Positions 47,062 through 55,436 of a DNA stretch of 64,000 bases are shown here, one piece after another. Positions within the stretch are counted from its first letter, which is position 1. Each line of letters starts with the position of its first letter. Made by a program: the position numbers and the translations under genes. This DNA is from Chloroflexota bacterium (lineage in GTDB: Bacteria; Chloroflexota; Anaerolineae; Caldilineales; Caldilineaceae). The notes below the pieces were generated by a model. The model had not been told where the DNA came from, did not search any database, and was given only the letters and a program-made list of their open reading frames with translations. The stretch spans positions 52,665 to 116,664 of the forward strand of contig BOKO01000018.1 in NCBI GenBank assembly GCA_016861025.1, in the 5' to 3' direction.

Positions 47062-48732
47062 ATGAACACTGAAGGACGAAGCACAACTTCTGGCGGGCGC
47101 AGGTTGACGCGCCGCGATTTTCTACGCGCCACCGCCGTTGGCGGGTCGGCGGCGGTCTTTCTGGCAGCCTGTGCGCCAGCAGGAGCGCCAACCGGCGGTG
47201 CAGCGCCGACAACCGCAGCCGGTGAAGCGCCCGTCGCCGGCGCGCCAAAACAGGGTGGCACGATGGTCTGGCTCGGCCACCAGGAAGTCGCCGGTCTCAG
47301 CCCCGACGACGCCGGGCCTGATGTGCAGGCGGTGATGATCAACAACATCCACAACCCGTTGGTCTATTACAACGAATTCAATGAGCTTGAGCTGGTGCTC
47401 GCCGATTCCTACGAGATCGCCGAAGACGGTTTGACCTACACCTTCAAGCTCAAGGAGGGCGTCAAGTTCCATGACGGCAGCGACTTCACCTCCGCCGATG
47501 TGAAGTATACGTGGGATTACTATCGCAACCCGGACAACGGCGCAGTGCGCGCTGGGCTGTTCACCGGCGTCTCCGAGATCGAAACGCCGGATGATCTCAC
47601 CGTCGTGGTCAAGATGGCGACGATCAACGCTGCCTCACTGGCAAACTGGGCTTCGTTCCCGATTGTGCAGTCGACGTATCATGCCGAGGTCGGCGAGTCC
47701 ACCTATCGCACGGCGCCTATCGGCACCGGCGCGTACAAACTCAAGGAGTGGCGCGCGGCAGAGTTCACCGAACTCGAGGCGTTCGAGGATCATTTCCGTG
47801 GCCGCCCCAACATCGACATCATCCGGCTTGAAGTCGTGCCCGAACCGTCGGTGCGCACGATTGCGTTGCAGACCGGCGACGCCGACGCCACCGTTTGGCC
47901 CCTGCTGGTCGAGGATTCGCTTTCCTTTGCACAAGACCCCAATTACGTGGTTCTGAAGGCGTTGGGCAACTCGATCAAACACTTCCCGCTCAACAACTCA
48001 TTGCCGCAGCTTTCCGACAAACGCGTGCGCCAGGCGATGATGTATGGGCTTGACCGCGAGAGGATCGTCGCCGACCTGTGGCAGGGAGCGGCCAGCGTGG
48101 CCCACTCCAACATCCCGCCGTCGAGCTTCTACTACGATCCTAACCTGAAACAGTATCCCTACGACGTGGAGCAGGCAAAGGCATTGCTCGACGAGGCGGG
48201 TTGGGTTCCCGGCAGCGACGGCGTGCGCGCAAAGGACGGCGTGCGCCTTTCCTTCACGATGACTACGATCACCGGCGACCAGGCGCGGCGCCCGATCGCC
48301 GAGTTTGCACAGCAGCAGTTGAAGGAGATCGGCGTCGAAATCCAGCTTGCCGAAGCGCCGGTCGCCTCGATCCTCGAAGGCTTGCGCAACGGCACGCTGG
48401 AAAGTTCGATCTTCAACTGGACTTACAACAACGGCGCCATCGAGCCGGATCCGTTCTCGACGCTGCACTCGACCGGCGGCAACAACTTCAACCAGTTCAA
48501 GAATGCAGAGATGGACCGACTGATCGAAGAAGGTTTGCAGGTTGTCGATCCAGAGGAGCGTCGGAAATACTACGACCAGATTCAGGCAATTTTCGTTGAA
48601 GAAGTGCCGTGCCTCTATCTACAATACGATGAGTGGCTGAATGTGTTCAGCGCGCGCGTCAAGGGGCTGCCGGTCGATCCCAAAGCATCGACTGTCTGGT
48701 TCTATCGCGCGCACGAGTGGTGGCTCGACTGA
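47062..48732 (+). CDS. Peptide/oligosaccharide-binding lipoprotein (family 5, Tat-type signal)
   Basis: A 556-residue family-5 (DppA/OppA-like) solute-binding protein. The N-terminus has a twin-arginine motif, LTRRDFLRAT, then a hydrophobic stretch and lipobox LAAC, so it is probably exported folded and lipidated. Family blocks are GLTYTFKLKEGVKFHDGSDF, TSADVKYTWDYYRNP, YGLDRERIVADLWQGAA and YPYDVEQAKALLDEAGWVPG. ATG 47062 has GGAAGGAG. It begins an importer operon with two permeases but no ATPase genes. Linkage to hydroxyacid dehydrogenase and glycerate kinase genes suggests a ligand other than peptides. Confidence 0.94.
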   Translation: MNTEGRSTTSGGRRLTRRDFLRATAVGGSAAVFLAACAPAGAPTGGAAPTTAAGEAPVAGAPKQGGTMVWLGHQEVAGLSPDDAGPDVQAVMINNIHNPLVYYNEFNELELVLADSYEIAEDGLTYTFKLKEGVKFHDGSDFTSADVKYTWDYYRNPDNGAVRAGLFTGVSEIETPDDLTVVVKMATINAASLANWASFPIVQSTYHAEVGESTYRTAPIGTGAYKLKEWRAAEFTELEAFEDHFRGRPNIDIIRLEVVPEPSVRTIALQTGDADATVWPLLVEDSLSFAQDPNYVVLKALGNSIKHFPLNNSLPQLSDKRVRQAMMYGLDRERIVADLWQGAASVAHSNIPPSSFYYDPNLKQYPYDVEQAKALLDEAGWVPGSDGVRAKDGVRLSFTMTTITGDQARRPIAEFAQQQLKEIGVEIQLAEAPVASILEGLRNGTLESSIFNWTYNNGAIEPDPFSTLHSTGGNNFNQFKNAEMDRLIEEGLQVVDPEERRKYYDQIQAIFVEEVPCLYLQYDEWLNVFSARVKGLPVDPKASTVWFYRAHEWWLD

Positions 48733-48752
48733 CGACGAAACTGATTTCTTCG

Positions 48753-48901
48753 CCTTCCAGGACGCTTGATGAGAATTAACAAAATATCCCGGTAATCAAA
48801 GCTCTTAGCCGCACGTTCTCGCCAGACATGAAAATGCGGTTGCGAACCGCATCTACGATTACCGAATCCATTTGTTAATATGCATGAAGCGTCCTGGAAG
48901 G
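48753..48901. repeat. 149-bp inverted-repeat element in the importer operon
   Basis: The two ends carry about 49-bp imperfect inverted copies: left starts CCTTCCAGGACGCTTGATG (48753 on), right is its complement ending at 48901. Shared inner blocks are ATTAACAAA and CGGTAATC. The middle has a second hairpin, ATGCGGTTGCGAACCGCAT (48834-48852). The end sequence CCTTCCAGGA resembles the 33-bp hairpins at 31912 and 40738. It sits between the binding protein and first permease, so it is transcribed. Confidence 0.85.
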
Positions 48902-48920
48902 TTACAGCAGTGCAGGGACA

Positions 48921-49856
48921 ATGGCGCGATACATTACAGTTCGCCTCTTTCATGGCGCGATCGTGATCATTCTGATCAGCCTCTTGACTTTCATCGTCCT
49001 GCGGCTGATGCCGGGCGACCCGGTGTTTCTGCTGCTCGGCGAGGGGCAGGTGCGCATCTCCGAGGAGCAGATTCAGGCAATCCGCACGCGCTGGGGGCTT
49101 GACAAATCCTATCCAGAGCAATATCTGATCTGGGCGGGCAACATGTTCACCGGCAACTTTGGCGAGTCGATCATTCGTACAGGCGTGCCTGTGCGCGACA
49201 TGATCCTGGAAGCGGCGCCGGTGACGCTGCAACTCAACGTCTACTCAATGTTGCTGGCGTTGGCGCTTTCAGTGCCGCTGGGGATCTGGGCGGCGGTGAA
49301 GCGCAACACAGCGGTGGACTACGCCTCTTCGGTCATCTCAGTCGTCGGCATTGCCACGCCCAACTTCTGGCTGTCGCTCATGCTGATCATCCTCTTTTCG
49401 CTGATGCTGGGCTGGCTGCCGCCGTTCGGGTTGCGTTCGTGGCAGGGTTTTATCATGCCGGTGATCGTGCTGGCGATCGAGCAGATGGCGGTGTTTACGC
49501 GTGTCATGCGCAGTTCGACGATCGAAGCGCTCAAGCAAGACTATGTACGCACGGCGACGGCGAAGGGACTGTCGCGCAACGCTGTGATCTTGGGGCACGC
49601 CGTGCGCAATTCGCTGCTGCCGCTGGTGACGGTGATCGGCTTTAACATTGCGTTCCTATTGAGCGGCACCATCGTCGTCGAGACAATTTTTGCGTTGCCG
49701 GGCATCGGGCGACTTTTCACGGACTCCATTTTCCGGCTCGACTATCAGGTTGTTCAGTCGTTGGTCGTGGTATTGGCGGTGCTGGTGGTGGCGGCGAATC
49801 TGCTCACCGACCTGGTTTACGCCGTGATCGACCCACGCATCCGGATCAGCCGCTAA
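48921..49856 (+). CDS. Peptide-type ABC permease, DppB family
   Basis: A 311-residue inner-membrane permease of the DppB/OppB type. It has six membrane segments, the N-terminal VILISLLTFIVLRLMPGDPV signature with GDP, a long outside loop and the EAA-type motif DYVRTATAKGLSRNAVILGH. It ends LVYAVIDPRIRIS as the family does. It forms the channel with the next gene's product, 12 bp downstream. The spacing to the upstream binding protein is taken up by a 149-bp inverted-repeat element. Confidence 0.96.
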   Translation: MARYITVRLFHGAIVIILISLLTFIVLRLMPGDPVFLLLGEGQVRISEEQIQAIRTRWGLDKSYPEQYLIWAGNMFTGNFGESIIRTGVPVRDMILEAAPVTLQLNVYSMLLALALSVPLGIWAAVKRNTAVDYASSVISVVGIATPNFWLSLMLIILFSLMLGWLPPFGLRSWQGFIMPVIVLAIEQMAVFTRVMRSSTIEALKQDYVRTATAKGLSRNAVILGHAVRNSLLPLVTVIGFNIAFLLSGTIVVETIFALPGIGRLFTDSIFRLDYQVVQSLVVVLAVLVVAANLLTDLVYAVIDPRIRISR

Positions 49857-49868
49857 GGACACGATTTC

Positions 49869-50762
49869 ATGACTGCCACCACATCGCAGACGCGCCTGGC
49901 AACGCCGGCAATTGAGTCCAAGCATCGTTCTGAATTTGAGAACGCATGGCGACGCTTTAGCGCTAATCGCGTGGCGCTGGTTGGGCTGGGAATGTTGACG
50001 TTGATTGTATTGATGGCAATCTTTGCGCCTGTGATTGCGCCCTACGACCCAATCAACGACATGGACACCTCGCTGCGCGGCTGCCCGCCGTCGCCTGAAC
50101 ATCCCTTCGGCTGCGACCATTTGGGCCGCGACCTGTTGAGCCGAGTGATCTTTGGCGCACGCATTGCGCTGGTGGCCGGTTTCACGGCGACCGTCATTTC
50201 TGTGTTGATCGGCGTGGTGGTTGGTGCGCTTGCCGGTTTTCTTGGTGGCTGGACGGACACGATCTTCTCGCGCATCATCGACACGCTAATGGCTTTCCCG
50301 ATCATTGCGCTGCTCATCGTGCTTGCATCCGTGCTGGGGCCAAGTCTGGTCACGACCATCGTTGTGATCGGCGCCACTGTCTGGTCGCGCTATGCGCGCG
50401 TCGTACGCGCCGAGGTCTTGAGCCTGCGCGAGCGCGATTTCGTGATCGCCGCCTACGCGTCCGGTGTGCGCAACTGGCGCATCATCTGGCGTCACCTTGT
50501 GCCCAACGTGATGGGGCCAGTGATTGTGTTGGCGTCGCTTGGCGTCGGCGGCATCATCATCCTAGAGGCGGCGCTTTCCTTTCTTGGTCTGGGCGTGCGC
50601 CCGCCGACGCCGTCATGGGGCGCCATCCTCGCCGACGGGCGCGCCTACATCCTGCGCTACCCACACATCTCTTTCTTCCCTGGACTGCTGATCGTCATCA
50701 CCGTGCTCGCCTTCAATTTTGTGGGCGACGGTCTGCGCGACGCGCTTGATCCAAAGGACTGA
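49869..50762 (+). CDS. Peptide-type ABC permease, DppC family
   Basis: A 297-residue DppC/OppC-type permease. The N-terminal cytoplasmic tail and first helix are followed by VIAPYDPINDMDTSLRGCPP and HPFGCDHLGRDLLSRVIFGA, the family signature after helix one. The EAA loop is RERDFVIAAYASGVRNWRII, and the end reads AFNFVGDGLRDALDPKD. It stops 13 bp before glycerate kinase, so the kinase is in the same operon. The DppD/DppF ATPases that normally follow are missing here. Confidence 0.96.
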   Translation: MTATTSQTRLATPAIESKHRSEFENAWRRFSANRVALVGLGMLTLIVLMAIFAPVIAPYDPINDMDTSLRGCPPSPEHPFGCDHLGRDLLSRVIFGARIALVAGFTATVISVLIGVVVGALAGFLGGWTDTIFSRIIDTLMAFPIIALLIVLASVLGPSLVTTIVVIGATVWSRYARVVRAEVLSLRERDFVIAAYASGVRNWRIIWRHLVPNVMGPVIVLASLGVGGIIILEAALSFLGLGVRPPTPSWGAILADGRAYILRYPHISFFPGLLIVITVLAFNFVGDGLRDALDPKD

Positions 50763-50775
50763 CCTCCAGGCGAAC

Positions 50776-52056
50776 ATGGTTCAGGATTCCACTTGCATCG
50801 CGCCAACCTCACAGTCCGTACGCAACGACGCCCATTTCATCATCGATCGTGTGATCGAGGCGGTGCTGCCCGAGCCGGCCGTGCGTGCATTTCTGCGCCA
50901 GCGGACGCCTCCGCCGCGCGTGACGTTGATCGCTATCGGCAAGGCTGCGTGGCGCATGGCAAGCGCGGCGGTGACGGAGTGGGGCGACGCCATTGCGCAG
51001 GGCGTCGTGATCACCAAGTATCACCACGCGCTGGGCGAGCTGCCCAACCTGGAAATCTATGAAGCAGGTCATCCCTTGCTCGACGCCAACGGTCTTCACG
51101 CCACGCAGCGTGCGCTGGCGCTGGTCGATGAACTGGGCGCCGACGATACGGTGCTTTTCCTGGTGTCGGGCGGCGGTTCGGCGCTCTTCGAGGCGCTGCC
51201 CGACGGCGTGACGCTCGACGACTTGCAGGCGGTCAACGCGCAGTTGCTGCGTTCCGGCGCCGACATCGTGGCGATCAACACGATTCGCAAACGGCTGTCG
51301 CTGGTCAAGGGCGGGCGCTTTGCGCAGCGCGCCGCGCCGGCGCGCATCCTGGCGCTGGTGATCTCCGACGTGCTTGGCGACCGGCTCGACACCATCGCGT
51401 CGGGGCCTGCGTATCCCGACGCCACGACCGCAGAGACGGCGCTGGCGATTGCGCGCCATTATCAACTTCACCTTTCACCCATGCTCTGGCGGTTGCTGGA
51501 AGAGGAGACGCCCAAGACGTTGGACAACGTCGAAACGCACGTCATCGGCAGCGTGCGCGCGGCGGTCGCTGCAGCAACGCAGGCGGCGCAGGCGCGTGGC
51601 TATACGTCGCTGACCCTGACGACGCTGCTCAACTGCGAAGCGCGCGAGGCGGGACGCTTTCTCGCCGCAGTTGCTCGCACGGTGCGCAGTGAAGGGCTGC
51701 CGCTGCCTGCGCCTTGCGCCATCCTCTGCGGCGGCGAAACGGTCGTCACCGTCACCGGCGCGGGCAAAGGCGGGCGCAACCAGGAGCTGGCGCTGTCTGC
51801 CGCTATCGAGCTGGCCGGCATGGATGGCGTGGTGCTGGCGTCGCTCGGCACCGACGGCACCGACGGTCCGACCGACGCCGCCGGCGGCATTATCGATGGC
51901 GACACGACGACACGCATGGCGGCGCAGGGCATCGACGCCCGCAGCGCCCTGGCGGACAACAACGCCTATCCTGCGCTGGCCGCCAGCGGCGACCTGCTCA
52001 TCACCGGACCGACCGGCGCCAATGTCAACGATGTGACGCTGCTGCTTGTGCGGTGA
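50776..52056 (+). CDS. Glycerate 2-kinase (MOFRL/GckA family)
   Basis: A 426-residue glycerate kinase of the GckA/TtuD family, making 2-phosphoglycerate from D-glycerate and ATP. The N-terminal domain has VTLIAIGKAAWRMASAAVTE and LFLVSGGGSALFEALPDGVT; the conserved Lys-containing INTIRKRLSLVKGGRFAQRA follows. The C-terminal MOFRL domain has LCGGETVVTVTGAGKGGRNQ and LGTDGTDGPTDAAGGIIDGD. ATG 50776 follows CCAGGCGAAC. Placement directly after an ABC importer implies that the imported compound, or its product, is metabolised through glycerate. Confidence 0.94.
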   Translation: MVQDSTCIAPTSQSVRNDAHFIIDRVIEAVLPEPAVRAFLRQRTPPPRVTLIAIGKAAWRMASAAVTEWGDAIAQGVVITKYHHALGELPNLEIYEAGHPLLDANGLHATQRALALVDELGADDTVLFLVSGGGSALFEALPDGVTLDDLQAVNAQLLRSGADIVAINTIRKRLSLVKGGRFAQRAAPARILALVISDVLGDRLDTIASGPAYPDATTAETALAIARHYQLHLSPMLWRLLEEETPKTLDNVETHVIGSVRAAVAAATQAAQARGYTSLTLTTLLNCEAREAGRFLAAVARTVRSEGLPLPAPCAILCGGETVVTVTGAGKGGRNQELALSAAIELAGMDGVVLASLGTDGTDGPTDAAGGIIDGDTTTRMAAQGIDARSALADNNAYPALAASGDLLITGPTGANVNDVTLLLVR

Positions 52057-52071
52057 GAAGTGCTTGCCATG

Positions 52072-52080
52072 TGCTATAAT
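52072..52080 (+). promoter_or_regulatory. Extended -10 promoter before the C39 protease pair
   Basis: TGC-TATAAT (TATAAT 52075-52080) 54 bp before ATG 52134, 16 bp after the glycerate kinase stop. Shares TGTGCTATAATC with 46821-46832. Confidence 0.55.
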
Positions 52081-52133
52081 CACGATTAGCAAGAGAGCAC
52101 AGTGCTCATCCTTAGCGCAGAAAGGTGAATGCA

Positions 52134-52487
52134 ATGACGATTCTGGTTGAGACCGTTACACCGCCTAGCCAGGGGGCGTTTTCGATAGATTTTTCGTTGA
52201 CAACCGAGATCGTTGTGTCTGCCGAAGAAGCGCGTCGTGCGGTTGGCGTCTTTGTAGGCAACGAAATCGCCGACTTGCTTCACGGTGATGCACCGACGCT
52301 GGTGCTAAAAGAACAAGGATTGTTCTGGCGTGTACCTGTGGTCTTGTCAAGCCGGTCAGCTGGACGCATTGGCGTTACCGGTGCGATTGATGTCAACGCC
52401 CAAACTGGCGCTCTGATGGTCGACGCCAATACACTCCACACGATCGAGAAAAATGCTGAATATCTTGCTGCCGGTGCCGCACTTTGA
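52134..52487 (+). CDS. Small beta-rich protein paired with a C39-like protease
   Basis: A 117-residue cytoplasmic protein beginning MTILVETVTPPSQGAFSIDF. The middle (HGDAPTLVLKEQGLFWRVPV, VGVTGAIDVN-type strand) is beta-rich and the end is helical (ANTLHTIEKNAEYLAAGAAL). I do not recognise a family. ATG 52134 has AAAGGTG 7 nt upstream and an extended -10 promoter. Its last 35 bp overlap the start of the protease gene in another frame, so the two are tightly coupled. It could be an inhibitor, adaptor or substrate of the protease; this is inference from position. Confidence 0.75.
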   Translation: MTILVETVTPPSQGAFSIDFSLTTEIVVSAEEARRAVGVFVGNEIADLLHGDAPTLVLKEQGLFWRVPVVLSSRSAGRIGVTGAIDVNAQTGALMVDANTLHTIEKNAEYLAAGAAL

Positions 52488-52917
52488 GCAAAGTCGCGAC
52501 GGAGCGTGTCTTCCAGCTTGTGTCCGTATGGTGCTTGCATTTTACGGAGATAAGCGGAGCGAGATGGATGTTGCCACCCAACTCGAATCGAAGCAATATG
52601 GAGCACCGATTTCTGCCGCCAGCCGAATTGCGCGAGACCGCAGGTATTTCGTCATAATCAGTTCATTAACAGAAGCCGAGTTGAAGGTTCGTCTTTCTGC
52701 CGGGACGCCGGTAATCGCACGTGTGTGGACGGCAATGTTACCAGATTGGCAGACACAGACATCGCATGTAGTGGTCGTTATCGGCTATACACATGACGGG
52801 GTCTTCGTCAATGATCCCGCCTTCAGAGAACATCCCCGTTTCATACCCCGGGACGCATTTCTTGCGGCTTGGGCAGAGTTTGATGAAACAGCTGTGCTTA
52901 TCCTACAAAATTGGTGA
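52453..52917 (+). CDS. C39-like papain-fold cysteine protease, single domain
   Basis: A 154-residue peptidase of the C39-like type (bacteriocin-processing fold), but without the ABC transporter parts. Catalytic residues by motif: oxyanion Gln13 and Cys19 (EQSRDGACLPACVRMVL), His105 (TQTSHVVVVIGYT), Asp121 (VFVNDPAF). No signal peptide or membrane segment, so it works in the cytoplasm. It overlaps the preceding small gene and ends 6 bp before an acyl-CoA dehydrogenase gene. No double-Gly leader peptide or exporter is nearby, so bacteriocin maturation is unlikely. A protease-partner module is more plausible. Confidence 0.85.
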   Translation: MLNILLPVPHFEQSRDGACLPACVRMVLAFYGDKRSEMDVATQLESKQYGAPISAASRIARDRRYFVIISSLTEAELKVRLSAGTPVIARVWTAMLPDWQTQTSHVVVVIGYTHDGVFVNDPAFREHPRFIPRDAFLAAWAEFDETAVLILQNW

Positions 52918-52923
52918 TACCCA

Positions 52924-54111
52924 ATGAGCTACCTCGACGACATCCGCACCTTTGTCCAGGAGCGTCTCTATCCGCTCGAACCGACCCTGCTTCAGCACGG
53001 TTTCGACGCGGTGGCGCCCCAGCTTGATGCACTACGCCAGGAAGTCAAGGCGATGGGGCTGTGGACGCCGCATCTGCCGCCCGAATTGGGCGGGATGGGG
53101 TTGGCTCTGCATGACTTTGCGCGTGTCAGCGAGGAGTTGGGGCGCAGCCCGCTCGGTCATTATGTCTTCAACTGCGCTGCGCCCGACATTGGCAACATGG
53201 AACTGCTGCACGCCCACGGCACCGCAGAACAGCAGGAACAGTGGCTGAAACCGTTGGCGGAGGGCAAGATTCGCAGTTGTTTTGCGATGACCGAACCGGA
53301 GCACGCTGGCTCCAACCCGGTGTGGATGAGCACGACCGCGCGGCGCGAAGGCGACGAATACGTGATCGACGGTCACAAGTGGTTCACGACCGCCGCCGAA
53401 GGTGCAGCCTTTGCCGTGGTGATGGCGGTCACCAACGCCGATGCGCCCAAGCCCCACCGCCGCGCCAGCCAGATCATCGCACCGCTCGCCACGCCCGGCT
53501 TTACGATTGTGCGTAACATCTCGCTGATGGGTGAACGCGGGTCAGGCTGGCTCAGTCATGGCGAGGTGCGCTTCGAGAGTTGTCGCGTGCCGGTGAGCAA
53601 CCGCATCGGCGGCGAGGGCGATGGCTTTGTCCTGGCGCAGGAGCGGCTCGGACCCGGTCGTATTCACCACTGTATGCGCTGGATTGGCATCTGCGAACGC
53701 GCCTTCGACTTGATGTGTCGCTACGCCGTCCACCGTGAGCTGGCGCCCGGTCGCACCATCGCCAGCCAGCAGGTCGTGCAGCACTGGATCGCCGAATGCC
53801 GCGCCGAGATCAACGCAGCGCGACTGCTTGTGCTCGACGCCGCCGCCCGAATTGACAGCGGCGGCGCGGCGGCGGCGCGCATCGAGATTTCGACGATCAA
53901 GTTCTTTGTAGCCAATGTGCTCCAACGCGTGCTCGATCGTGCGATCCAGGTGCACGGTGGGCTGGGCGTCACCGATGACACGGTGCTGGCGTTCTGGTGG
54001 CGACACGAGCGCGCCGCCCGCATCTATGACGGCGCCGACGAGGTGCACAAGGATGTGGTGGCGCGACATGTGCTGCGACAATATGGATTCAACACAACCC
54101 AGCCTAAATGA
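52924..54111 (+). CDS. Acyl-CoA dehydrogenase (ACAD10/11-like)
   Basis: A 395-residue FAD flavoenzyme that oxidises acyl-CoA to enoyl-CoA. FAD/substrate motifs are CFAMTEPEHAGSNPVWMSTT and GHKWFTTAAEGAAFAVV. The C-terminus reads AIQVHGGLGVTDDTVLAFWW and RIYDGADEVHKDVVARHVLR; the DGADEVH pattern is that of ACAD10/11-type enzymes rather than the short-chain class. It starts 6 bp after the protease gene, which may be chance adjacency in a shared transcript. Two further metabolic genes follow in the same direction. Confidence 0.94.
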   Translation: MSYLDDIRTFVQERLYPLEPTLLQHGFDAVAPQLDALRQEVKAMGLWTPHLPPELGGMGLALHDFARVSEELGRSPLGHYVFNCAAPDIGNMELLHAHGTAEQQEQWLKPLAEGKIRSCFAMTEPEHAGSNPVWMSTTARREGDEYVIDGHKWFTTAAEGAAFAVVMAVTNADAPKPHRRASQIIAPLATPGFTIVRNISLMGERGSGWLSHGEVRFESCRVPVSNRIGGEGDGFVLAQERLGPGRIHHCMRWIGICERAFDLMCRYAVHRELAPGRTIASQQVVQHWIAECRAEINAARLLVLDAAARIDSGGAAAARIEISTIKFFVANVLQRVLDRAIQVHGGLGVTDDTVLAFWWRHERAARIYDGADEVHKDVVARHVLRQYGFNTTQPK

Positions 54112-54129
54112 GGAAGAACAAGGCAATTC

Positions 54130-55350
54130 ATGCAAAGACATCCATTATCCGGTGTGGAACACTCTGCTGCGACAACCTCGACTCAGGCTGTCCACGCCGG
54201 TGAGCAGCGTTTCCGCGCGCATCACAGCCTGACTGTTCCTGTGGTGCAGAGCGCAGTCTACACGTTTGACACAACGGCGGATCTGGTCAACTACACCGAA
54301 GATCGTCTTTTCTGGAGCGAACCGGAGCGAGAGGAATACGGCCGTTACGGCAACCCAACCGTGCGTGCGCTTGAAGCAAAACTGGCTGAATTGGAGGGCG
54401 CGCAGGATGCGATTGTGGTGAGCAGCGGCATGGGCGCCGTCACGGCGACGCTGCTGCTGCTGTTGCAACCGGGTCAGCACTTTATCCTGACCGACAACTG
54501 CTACCTCAGCACGCTGGATTTTAGCCAGGGTTTCTTAAAACGCTACGGCGTTGCCTGCACGCTGACGCCTTTTGGCGACTATGACGCCCTCGAGGCGGCA
54601 ATTCGCCCGGAGACGCGGCTGATCTTCTCAGAATCGCCGACGAATCCTTTCATGCGCTGTCTCGATTTCGAGCGACTGACAGAGATCGCGCGGCGGCGCA
54701 ACGTACTCACTGTGGTCGATTCGACCTTTGCCACGCCTTACAATCTGCGCCCGCTTCAGTTTGGCGTCGATCTGGTGATCCACAGCCTGACCAAATATCT
54801 GGCCGGACACAACGACGCGATGGGCGGCGTGGTTGCTGGCCGCTATGACCTGACGACGCCGCTGCGCCAGATGCAGGGGCTCTTGGGCAATTTGCTGGCG
54901 CCACAAAATGCGTACCTGATCCTGCGCGGGATCAAGACGCTGGCGTTGCGCGTCGAACACCAAAACTGCAGCGCGCTGGCGATTGCGCGTTTTCTGGAGG
55001 CGCAGCCAAAAGTGCGCCGCGTCTGGTATCCACTCCTGGAAAGCCATCCCGACCACGCGGTTGCTGCAGCGACGCTGCGCGGGGCTGGCGGCGTCGTAAG
55101 CTTCGAGATCGACGGCGACATGGAGCGGACGCATCGCTTTCTCGACGCGCTGCGCATCCCCGTGATCGGGCCAAGCCTGGGCGGCGTCGAGAGCATCGTC
55201 AGCCCGCTGGCGTTGATGGGCTACGCCTCGCTGCCGCCGGAGGAGCGTCTGGCGCTGGGCATCCGTGATGAGCTGGTGCGTCTGTGCGTCGGCATTGAGG
55301 AGACAACCGATCTGATTGCAGATTTGTCTCAGGCGCTGGCGCAGATATAG
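54130..55350 (+). CDS. Cys/Met-metabolism PLP enzyme (cystathionine gamma-synthase/lyase)
   Basis: A 406-residue fold-type I PLP enzyme of the transsulfuration family. It has PVVQSAVYTFDT, YGRYGNPTVRALEAKLAELE, VVSSGMGAVTATLLLLL, and the PLP lysine in VIHSLTKYLAGHNDAMGG, with VGIEETTDLIADL at the end. Members make or cleave cystathionine or handle methionine and homocysteine; motif reading cannot separate them. AAGG lies 7 nt before ATG 54130. It ends on the base where the frame of the next gene's region begins; the RpiB-like gene starts 87 bp later. Confidence 0.93.
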   Translation: MQRHPLSGVEHSAATTSTQAVHAGEQRFRAHHSLTVPVVQSAVYTFDTTADLVNYTEDRLFWSEPEREEYGRYGNPTVRALEAKLAELEGAQDAIVVSSGMGAVTATLLLLLQPGQHFILTDNCYLSTLDFSQGFLKRYGVACTLTPFGDYDALEAAIRPETRLIFSESPTNPFMRCLDFERLTEIARRRNVLTVVDSTFATPYNLRPLQFGVDLVIHSLTKYLAGHNDAMGGVVAGRYDLTTPLRQMQGLLGNLLAPQNAYLILRGIKTLALRVEHQNCSALAIARFLEAQPKVRRVWYPLLESHPDHAVAAATLRGAGGVVSFEIDGDMERTHRFLDALRIPVIGPSLGGVESIVSPLALMGYASLPPEERLALGIRDELVRLCVGIEETTDLIADLSQALAQI

Positions 55351-55436
55351 TGCGAGATTGCGGTCTGGAGCGATGGATTTCCAGATTTCCGTGGTTGTTC
55401 AAATTCAACAATTTTGTGTGTGGAGAGGGAGTCATC

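Noticed and set aside
52453..52917. Bacteriocin-processing exporter
   Set aside because: Only the C39-like domain is present; no transmembrane or ATPase domains and no double-glycine leader peptide gene nearby.
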